Shown in pieces: positions 55,201 through 62,500 of a stretch of DNA of 64,000 nt. The notes below the pieces were generated by a model. That model saw only the letters and a program-made list of their open reading frames with translations, had not been told where the DNA came from and ran no database searches. The first letter of the stretch is position 1; each line of letters opens with the position of its first letter. The DNA is taken from the NCBI GenBank assembly GCA_016712885.1, contig JADJQF010000011.1, positions 124,001 through 188,000 on the forward strand, given 5' to 3'. The stretch comes from Candidatus Flexicrinis proximus. Its GTDB lineage: Bacteria > Chloroflexota > Anaerolineae > Aggregatilineales > Phototrophicaceae. A program made the translations under genes and the position numbers.

Positions 55201-57852
55201 AAGCTGCCCTCTGTCCGACAGGACCGCCTGTGCCACCGTGCCGTCGCCGCCGATGCCGCCGGTCAGCGCATAACGCAGTACACCGCGTGCAGACAGCCAT
55301 GTGCGCGACTCTTGTGCCACATAGAATGCGGTATTCGCCCACAGCTCCGGCTGTTTCGGCGCGCTCCAATTCGGCACCGCGGGGACAAACCGCTGGTGCA
55401 CGCACAAGGCGGCCTTGATCAAACTGGCCATGCCCGACACCGTGCCGGTATGCCCGACATTGGCTTTCACGCTGCCGAGTGCCACGGTCAGTTCTGCGCC
55501 GGGGAACGTCTCCGTCAGCCCCTGCATCTCGGCCGCATCTTCCGTTTCAATACCAGAGGCTGACGCCTCGACCAGTCCGACCTGTTCGGCGGAAATCCCT
55601 GCATCGCCAAGGGCGGCCCTGATCGTCGAGGCGACCGTACTGGCGCCAGTCCCGCTGGCGATGGCCAGACCTTCGACCGTCGCATAAATGCGCTGGGATT
55701 GGGCGTCGTCCTGGCGCTTAAGTACGATTGCGCCTGCACCTTCGCCGGCCAGCCAGCCATTCGCCCGCTGATCGAAGCTGAGGGTCGCCGTGCCGTCATT
55801 GACCGGATGGAGAGCCTGGCGCAGCGAGACGTTTTCGACGCCGCCGGCCAGATCGACGGCCCCGATCACTACCGCGTCTAGCGCCGGGTCTTCCAACAGG
55901 ATTCGCGCTACGTCGAGCGCCTTGAAAACCGTGTTGTCGCCCGCGCTGGCCGTGAACGCCGGGCCGGAGAAATTCCACAAGGCGCTCACGCGGCTTGAGG
56001 CGATGTTGCCGATGTAGCTCGTATACTGATTCACCTGCGCCAGCGGGCTGATCGCACTCTTGGCGACCTCGTTCAACGCTTCCGTCTCGAGGCTCACGCC
56101 CGCCCGTTCCAGCGCATCGCTCATCTGCCAGCTCAGGTAGAGCCGGCTCCGGTATTGGTGCAGGCTGAGTTCTGTTCCGAGCGCGACGATGACCGCGACG
56201 TTGCCCCCCTCGGCCAATCCCGCGTCCCGGACTGCGCCGTCGGCAACCTTCAGCAGGAGCAGGTGCTGTGGTGTCGGCTGGTCGTCGGCTTTGGGCGGGA
56301 ATTTGAAGCGCAGGAAGTCGATCTCGAACGAATCGAGGTAGGCGCCACGCGGCGCGTCGTCCTTGAGACCCTTCCAGCGTTTGGATGGCAGCGGGCCGAA
56401 GTGCTGCGCGCCATCGTAGATCGACTGGGCCAATGCATCAAGTCCGTCGACCCCGCCGAACTGCACATCCATCCCGACGATCGCAAGCGGTGTGCGAGGC
56501 GAGTCCGGTACGGCGCTCGTCGCTGGCCGGCTGGCGGCCACCGGAACCTGCGAGCTTAACACCAGATGCGCGCTGACCCCGCCGAACCCGAAGGCGTTGA
56601 CCCCGCCCGTCTTGATCTCGTCCGGCCACGGTGTGACGCGGGTCACGATCTGGCCGGCGCCGATGCTCCCCACGGTGAGCGGCGAATCCACGCCGATGGT
56701 CGGCGGAATCTGGCCATGTGTCATGCTCAGGATCACCTTGAGCATGCTGGCCATTCCCGCAACCGTCAGCAGATGTCCGTGATTGGCCTTGACGGAACCG
56801 AGCAGCGGAGCCGCCCCTGCGGCGCCAAAGAACTCGTCCATTGAGCCGAGTTCGGTCTTGTCGCCCAGCGGTGTCCCGCTGGCGTGACATTCGATGTACT
56901 GCACGTCGCGCGGGTTGACGCCGCCGGCATAAGCGCGCTGAAAGGCGAGAATTTGTCCGCGCGGGTTGGGGGTCAGCGGGTGTTTGCCGCGGCCGTCGTT
57001 CGAGAGGCCGATGCCCTGAATGACGGCATAAATCCGGTCGCCGTCGCGCACCGCATCGGCCACCCGCTTGAGCGCGAACATCCCGGCGCCCTCGCCATTA
57101 ATCAGCCCTTCCGAGCGCGTGTCCAGCGGACGCGATGCGCCCCGTTCGGGGTATGCGCCGAAATGGTTGAACCCCATGTTGACGAACAGCGCGTCGGCGG
57201 CGCTGACCGCGCCGGCCAGCATCAGATCAGCCTGGCCCGTGTTGAGCATCGCGCAGGCCAGCCCTACCGCATACAGCGATGAAGCGCATGCCGCGTCGAG
57301 GCAAAAGTGCGCGCCGCCCAGCCCGAGCCGGTGTGCCGCTTCCGCCGCCGGTGAGGCCAGCGAATCGCCGCCTGCGCCGGCCGTCCCGCGTGTCAGCGTC
57401 ACGTCCGCGCCCAGCAGTTCGCTGAAGGCTTTGCTCATCGCCGCATCGTATAGCGGCGCGATCTGCGCGTGCGATTCCGGGGTCGGGAACGACAGATTGC
57501 CGAGGATCAGACCGCAGCGCGCCAGCACGCCGTCACGGTTCAGGTTTCCGCTGTCCTTGAGGGCTTCGCGTGCAACGTAGAGCGACCAGGCCGATGCCTT
57601 ATCGAGGCCGGCGGCAAGCTCGACCGTGGTGCGCACGAATCCGCCGCGCAGCGAATAGGTGGTATCGTCCGTGCGCCGCTGGCGGTCGTAATACAACTTG
57701 GGGTCGGCGCCAAATTCGGCTGCGGTCGCTCGTGAAGTGCTGTCGATACCGTCGATCAGGTTCTGCCAGAACGCGGCAGGGGTATCTGCGCCGGGAAACA
57801 GGCACGATACGCCAACAATGGCAACGGGTTGATGGGTGGAGTTTGTACTCAT
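52294..57852 (-). CDS. pfaC: PUFA-synthase-like subunit: KS - CLF - AT - DH (PfaC with fused PfaB-type AT)
   Basis: An 1852-residue protein. KS (about 5-440): active Cys189 in DAACASSLYAVG, His in IECHASGTPLGD and VKANHGHLL. CLF (about 460-890): KS-like, but its active-site region reads FTASAGDNTVF with no Cys. AT of PfaB type (about 995-1310): Ser near 1095 in AFGYSLGEGS, with a C-terminal ELGPGSTCTRWI. One FabA-like dehydratase unit (about 1400-1852): ACFGPEYAIYDHKRAPRIP, MEMALQPCGF and the active-site HFHDDPVMPGSLGLE near 1750. PfaC proteins usually have two such DH units. Its ATG overlaps the KR-DH gene by 4 bp. Confidence 0.9.
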   Translation of the reverse strand: MSTNSTHQPVAIVGVSCLFPGADTPAAFWQNLIDGIDSTSRATAAEFGADPKLYYDRQRRTDDTTYSLRGGFVRTTVELAAGLDKASAWSLYVAREALKDSGNLNRDGVLARCGLILGNLSFPTPESHAQIAPLYDAAMSKAFSELLGADVTLTRGTAGAGGDSLASPAAEAAHRLGLGGAHFCLDAACASSLYAVGLACAMLNTGQADLMLAGAVSAADALFVNMGFNHFGAYPERGASRPLDTRSEGLINGEGAGMFALKRVADAVRDGDRIYAVIQGIGLSNDGRGKHPLTPNPRGQILAFQRAYAGGVNPRDVQYIECHASGTPLGDKTELGSMDEFFGAAGAAPLLGSVKANHGHLLTVAGMASMLKVILSMTHGQIPPTIGVDSPLTVGSIGAGQIVTRVTPWPDEIKTGGVNAFGFGGVSAHLVLSSQVPVAASRPATSAVPDSPRTPLAIVGMDVQFGGVDGLDALAQSIYDGAQHFGPLPSKRWKGLKDDAPRGAYLDSFEIDFLRFKFPPKADDQPTPQHLLLLKVADGAVRDAGLAEGGNVAVIVALGTELSLHQYRSRLYLSWQMSDALERAGVSLETEALNEVAKSAISPLAQVNQYTSYIGNIASSRVSALWNFSGPAFTASAGDNTVFKALDVARILLEDPALDAVVIGAVDLAGGVENVSLRQALHPVNDGTATLSFDQRANGWLAGEGAGAIVLKRQDDAQSQRIYATVEGLAIASGTGASTVASTIRAALGDAGISAEQVGLVEASASGIETEDAAEMQGLTETFPGAELTVALGSVKANVGHTGTVSGMASLIKAALCVHQRFVPAVPNWSAPKQPELWANTAFYVAQESRTWLSARGVLRYALTGGIGGDGTVAQAVLSDRGQLNRSERNTYLERREFFMFPLDASDQDGLLHRIRQLEAAVNSGDPLRQVAQRTFAAFRSGRYAVVIVGHEAAGLNREITLALKGVPDAFARGGDWQTPAGSCFTANPLGNKGGVAFVYPGAFNSYPDLGRDWLHLFPEAHDHFSSLTTDPRRGTAEKFLYPRSLTAPTRADVKAVRARLANAPSAMMESGQTFALMYTHVLREVFKVAPSSAFGYSLGEGSMLWAMGIWREVDAASDVFRASDLFKKRLSGRKDAIREAWGVPPHADDGFWASFVLSASPEAVYAQIAHETHVYLTHINTPNEVVIGGDPAACERIIERLACTSVRAPFEVVIHNEAMISEYTAFYDLHHRPTTHTGDAVSFYSAADYEPILLNSEFLARAISRMTCKQVDFPRLIQRAYRDGARIFIELGPGSTCTRWINDTLHAAGRDHLAVGINNLRLDDHSALIKMLARLASHRVPMDLSPLYETGAPAAPEKQLLRTITLGGEPIREVILTADNIRRFGARQHITQTQTQTMLSLSLPAREVETPAPQTPRVQDVGEFGPDRLGGLRRMAETMRAQLSGNPVAVPQVVSPPAVEHRSGEFAAVVVAHVPPANYTPRPAVFDTAAIDQFARGSIKACFGPEYAIYDHKRAPRIPNTDLMLLSRIVDVGATRLVTQTGSSMVAEYDVPVDMWFYRDNPTPFTPYSMLMEMALQPCGFLSAFMGPTLDMPDIDFYFRNLDGQGKLTRDVDLRGRTLVNRVVLTSSTVLQGIIIQKFTFDMMLDGESFYIGSSTFGYFTLQALSSQAGLDMGKPPQKWHEANPSAALLQIAGNRGAAASPLPFALPAGQLAFLNGALVDVNGGKNGLGYVYGTANVHPSDWYFKCHFHDDPVMPGSLGLETITQAIQAWAIQSGLGAELRTPGFRNVDGATMVWKYRGQVLSDSNSVDVEVHVTKVERSGSGISVLADASLWKGALRIYEFKNVAVRIE

Positions 57853-59582
57853 GGGCTCGTTTCGGGCAGGCGGTTCCTGAGGAACAGTTCGTTCAGCCGC
57901 TTGCTCATCGTTACTTCGAGGTCACGGATAATCATATAGATGTGGTCATGATCGTCATACAGGGTGATGTCGGCGGTCACGTTGGTATCGGTATGCGATT
58001 TGATGTCCATGGTGGTATAGAACACCTGGCCGAACGGCACGTCGCTGTAAAACTCGCCGTGCCCCGCGCGCAGCGGCAGGCTGCCGAGGTCGTACATTTT
58101 GCGCGCCCAGATGCCAATGCTCTGCAGGCCAATATCCGACATGAAGTAGTTGAAGGCCTGGACCGGGAACTGCCCCTGATAGGCGTCATCAACCCGCGGC
58201 AGCACGCAGCGCATCTTCAACCCGGCCTGTCCGAGTGCCAGGACGCGGTCTACGCCCTGAAAGGCGAACCCGTGGAATAGCGTGCCATCATGGTAAAGCT
58301 CACTGCCCGGGATGTCGGCCGCCGGCACGTCCAGCGTGTGCGTGTAAACCGGCGCGTCCGCTACGCGCGGCTTCAGCGTGAGGGCCGTGCTGTAATGAAA
58401 GCGCGGTTTTCCGTCGACGCTCAGGCTGCGAATCATCGCCTCAATGGTGATCTGTTCCGCGCTCTTGCTGGTCTCTTTCAGTTCGAGCACATATTCGTCC
58501 GCCAGCGTCTCGTCGAAGACGATCCCCTTGAGCACACGGTAATTGTCGAACCCGACGCACTTGTAGCCGCGGTGGATCTGCTCGGCTGCGCTCGCCATCC
58601 AGGACATCCCGGCGACCATCGGCAGTACCGCCTGCGCGTTGACGACATGGTCGCCCAGGAACGGGCTTTCGCTCAATTTGAGCGTCCGCCGGAGCCGGTG
58701 CGTCATCAATTCGGGCTGGGGGGCGGCGGGCTGCGGCTTGATCGCGCTCCCGATCACGATCTGGACTGCGGCATCAGGGACGGTGCGGCGCAGTTCGTCG
58801 ACCAGCATCCGGGTTCCCACATCGACCGGGATCACCTTGATGTCCAGCGCGTCGAAGTAGGCGCGCAGCTGCGGCGTGACCATCCCGCCGTCCCACGGTC
58901 CCCAGTTGATACTGACGACATGGCAGCCGGGGTGCTGCGCCTTGAAGCGGTGCGCCGTCTTGTTCAGTATTTCGTTGGCGATCGCGTAATCGGCCTGGCC
59001 GACATTTCCGTAAAAACCGGCCACCGACGAAAACAGCACCAGCGTCTCGATCTGCGCGGCAGGCACCACGGCCAGCAGGTTTTCCAGCCCTTCGACCTTG
59101 GCCGAGTAGACGTTCTCGAAATCGGCCTCGGTCTTGTTCTCGATCAGCTTATCGGCCAGGTTTCCCGCGCCGTGCAGGATTCCGCTGATACGTCCGATGT
59201 GGCTGACGCTGTCCAGCGCCTCGCGCAGTTTCGCCGTGTCGGTGATGTCAGCGCTCAGATACACCGCTTCGCCGCCGGCTGCTTTCACCGCCGCCAGCGT
59301 TTCGCGGATTTCGCGACCCGCAAGCACGGCGCCAGCGGCTTTGGTGACCAGCGCCGGCGTCGGCTTCTCGCCGCGCGCCTGAAAATCTGCCATCGCCCGC
59401 TTCTTGAGATCGGCCTCGTTGGCCGCGTCCTGCGCCCAGGCGGGCTCGTCGGTCAGCCGGCTGCGCCCCAGCAGGATGAATTTGCAGTGGAAGTGTGCGG
59501 CCATATCGACGACGCAGCGCGCAGTAATCCCGCGCGCGCCGCCGCTGACCAGAAACACGGTCGCTGCCGTGAGGTGACCCAT
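57849..59582 (-). CDS. PUFA-synthase-like subunit: catalytic ketoreductase - pseudo-DH (C-terminal part of PfaA)
   Basis: A 577-residue protein. Residues 5-270 are the catalytic half of a PKS ketoreductase: NADPH loop VFLVSGGARGIT, ILHGAGNLADKLIENKT, catalytic Ser and Tyr in SSVAGFYGNVGQADYAIANE and NWGPWDGGMV. Residues about 300-577 are a PKS-type dehydratase double hotdog with FLGDHVVNAQAVLPMVAGM (the His position) and ELYHDGTLFHGFAFQGVDRV. In standard PfaA these are the C-terminal domains of one chain after the ACPs. Here they start at a separate ATG, 4 nt after the upstream stop and in another frame. Confidence 0.85.
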   Translation of the reverse strand: MGHLTAATVFLVSGGARGITARCVVDMAAHFHCKFILLGRSRLTDEPAWAQDAANEADLKKRAMADFQARGEKPTPALVTKAAGAVLAGREIRETLAAVKAAGGEAVYLSADITDTAKLREALDSVSHIGRISGILHGAGNLADKLIENKTEADFENVYSAKVEGLENLLAVVPAAQIETLVLFSSVAGFYGNVGQADYAIANEILNKTAHRFKAQHPGCHVVSINWGPWDGGMVTPQLRAYFDALDIKVIPVDVGTRMLVDELRRTVPDAAVQIVIGSAIKPQPAAPQPELMTHRLRRTLKLSESPFLGDHVVNAQAVLPMVAGMSWMASAAEQIHRGYKCVGFDNYRVLKGIVFDETLADEYVLELKETSKSAEQITIEAMIRSLSVDGKPRFHYSTALTLKPRVADAPVYTHTLDVPAADIPGSELYHDGTLFHGFAFQGVDRVLALGQAGLKMRCVLPRVDDAYQGQFPVQAFNYFMSDIGLQSIGIWARKMYDLGSLPLRAGHGEFYSDVPFGQVFYTTMDIKSHTDTNVTADITLYDDHDHIYMIIRDLEVTMSKRLNELFLRNRLPETSP

Positions 59583-59586
59583 GAAA

Positions 59587-62500
59587 TTAACGCTCTCCGT
59601 TGGTGAAGGGTTTGCGGGTGACCAGCGTCACTCGCCCCTGCGCGCCGTACGCGACCTCGGTAATCAGCCGGTTGGGATCGCGCAGCTCCGCCGCGACCAG
59701 TCTTGCGACCTGTTCCGCGCCGGTATCCGGTGCAATGTCAATGGCGCGGCAGAAGACGCCGTCCCACTCCAGGTTCAGTGTCTTGATCAATCCGAACAGC
59801 CCGCCGGTAATGGTTCCGCCCGTGCTGGCCGTTGTCCCCATGGCGCCGTCGATCCGCGTGACCGACACGAAGCATTTGCGCCCCGTCCCGTTGCCCTGCG
59901 TCAGCCGGGCCTTGAGGTGTTTCGCCATCAGGAAGGCGAACTTGACCACCGATTTGTCGCCCTGGCTGAACAGGCTTTCGGCGCCGGCCGGCGTCATCTG
60001 CACGTAGCCGCCGATCGAGCCGAATTTTGACTCGATGGATGCCAGGACCGCCTGGATGCTGGTCTCGCTCCAGTCCGCCAGCCGCTCGCTGTTTGCGCCG
60101 CTCGGCCCCTGAGGCATAGTATATGCCGAGTCCGGCAGCCGCAGCACGACACAGTTCCAGCCGCCGGCGGTCAGCAGCTGCGCGACCTGTGCCGCCGCAG
60201 GTGTGCCGTCGTCGGTGACCACGCACACCGCGCCATGTACCACGTAATCGAGCGAATCGGGCATGGGCAGCCGCTTGAGTTCGACTTCGGCGCGCAGGAT
60301 GCCGCGGGTGTCGAAGCTCTCCGGCTCTGTCTCAACCGGCGACGCCGCAGCCGCAGCCGCGACGCCGCTCAACTCAAAAGGGGCAGTTTGACGGCGGCCT
60401 GCCTCCTCCATGTAATCCACAATCTGCTGGAGGGTACGCAGTTCGCCCAGCTCTTCCGGGCTGAACTGAGGCAGTGACGGGAATTCTTCGCGCATCGCCC
60501 CCAGGATTTCAACGCGCTTGATCGAGTCGATACCCAGGTCGGCTTCCATGTCCATGCTCAGTTCGAGCATTTCGGTCGGATAGCCGGTCTTGTCGCCCAC
60601 GATCCGCAGCATCGCATCTGACAGCGCCTTCAACTGCGAGGCGTCGGCAGCTACAACGGCGCCGTTCGTTTCAACTGGACTTGCCGAGACTGGCCCGGCC
60701 GTGACCGCTGCACTCACTGCAATCGGTGCGGGAGTGCCATTCGGCTCCGCATGCGCAGACGGTGCGCTGACCACGGCCGCGACTTCGGCGGCCGCGCCAT
60801 TCCCACCGGAGCGCACGCTCATGTAATCGACAATCTGTTGGAGCGTACGCAGTTCGCCCAGCTCTTCCGGGCTGAACTGAGGCAGTGATGGGAATTCCTC
60901 GCGCATCGCCCCCAGGATTTCGACGCGCTTGATCGAGTCGATGCCCAGGTCGGCTTCCATATCCATGCTCAGTTCGAGCATCTCAGTCGGGTAGCCGGTC
61001 TTTTCGCCTACGATCCGCAGCATCGCCTCCGACAGTGCCTTCAATTGGGCGCCGTTTGCCGGGGCAGCCGCGACGACCGGCGCTGCGATGACAACTGGCT
61101 CAACCTTTACCGGGGCCGCGACAGGTGCGACGGGAACTGCGGCGGGTGCGATTGGTGCCGCAGAAGGTGCGGGTTTCGGCGCCTCGACGGCCACAATTGG
61201 AGCGGCTGCAGGCTTGGGGGCCGGCGCCGCGGCAGGTATGGTCGCAGCAGCCGGCGCAGCGGTTCGCGGCGCGTCGGCGCGCGGGGTATGAGCGGCCGCC
61301 GCGCTGCTGCCGTTTCCGCTGCCCATCGTCGCGTACTGCGCGCGCACCACGTCCAGCAGCGACTGTGCCACTTCTGACTGGGTCCGCATGAACTGCTCGT
61401 GCATCCGCAGCGTTTCCGACTGGTATTCATGGAAGCGCAGCATGCTCTGGTTGAGCGATTCGGCGGCGCCTGCCGGCAGTGACGCCGACATGGTGGCCTG
61501 CTGCTGCGTCAGCTCGAAGAAGATCCTGAAGTATTCGCCCTGCGTCTGCGTGAACTGCTCATGGACGCGCTGCGTCTCGCGCTGATGCTCACGGAAATGG
61601 GCAAGCGTAGCTTCGAGGGTAGTGAGGAGTGCGTTCATATCGACCTGCTCTGCTAACGGCTCAGGAGAAGCGATGGCGGACGGGTGCGCGGTGTGTTCGG
61701 TGAACTGGCTGCCGGTTACAAGCGACTGGCTCGGCACTTTTGCCGCCATTGGGGAAACACCGTTGGCCGTGTCTGGCGGGTTCGATGCCCCGCTGACGGC
61801 CGGGAGTGCAGCAGGCGATGAATCGGCTCTGGCTGCGATCGTGACCTGCCCGCCGGACGCCAGCGCGCCCAAATAGGTGGCGCGGGTCTTCTCGCTCACG
61901 TAGTTGTTGCCGCTCAGCTTGACGATCAGGCTCTTCTTGTTCTTCGGCTTGATCTCCGGCTCGACCGCGTAAGGGTCGACCGCGCCGAGGCTCAGCCCCA
62001 GCACCTGAAGCTGCACGACTGCTTCGCGCATCTGCCGGTCGCTGTCCTTCTGCCGGCTGCCGTTCAGTGCGACCGCGACATGCGGCTTATCGCCCAGGAT
62101 GTCCTTGACGAGGTTCGTCAGCACGTTGCGCGGCCCGAATTCGACAAAGACCGTGCCGCCGGCGCTGTAGATATTCTCGATCTGGTCGCGGAACAGCACG
62201 GGCTGCAGGATGTGCTCGGCCAGCATCGCGCGGATGGCATTCGGATCGGCCGGGTAGGCCTTTCCGGTTGCGTTGCTGTAGACGGCTGTCTTCGGCGCGT
62301 TAAACGCTGCCGAACTGATCGCCTGTGCAAAGGGTTTCTGCGCGTGGCCGACCAGCGGGGTATGGAACGCCGCCGAGACCGTCAGCGCGACGGTCTTGAA
62401 GCCCTTGGCCTTGAGCGCGGCCTCAGCTTGGGAGATTGCGCCCTTGGAACCCGCCACCACGACCTGCGTGCGCGAATTGCGATTGGCAACCTGCACGCCT

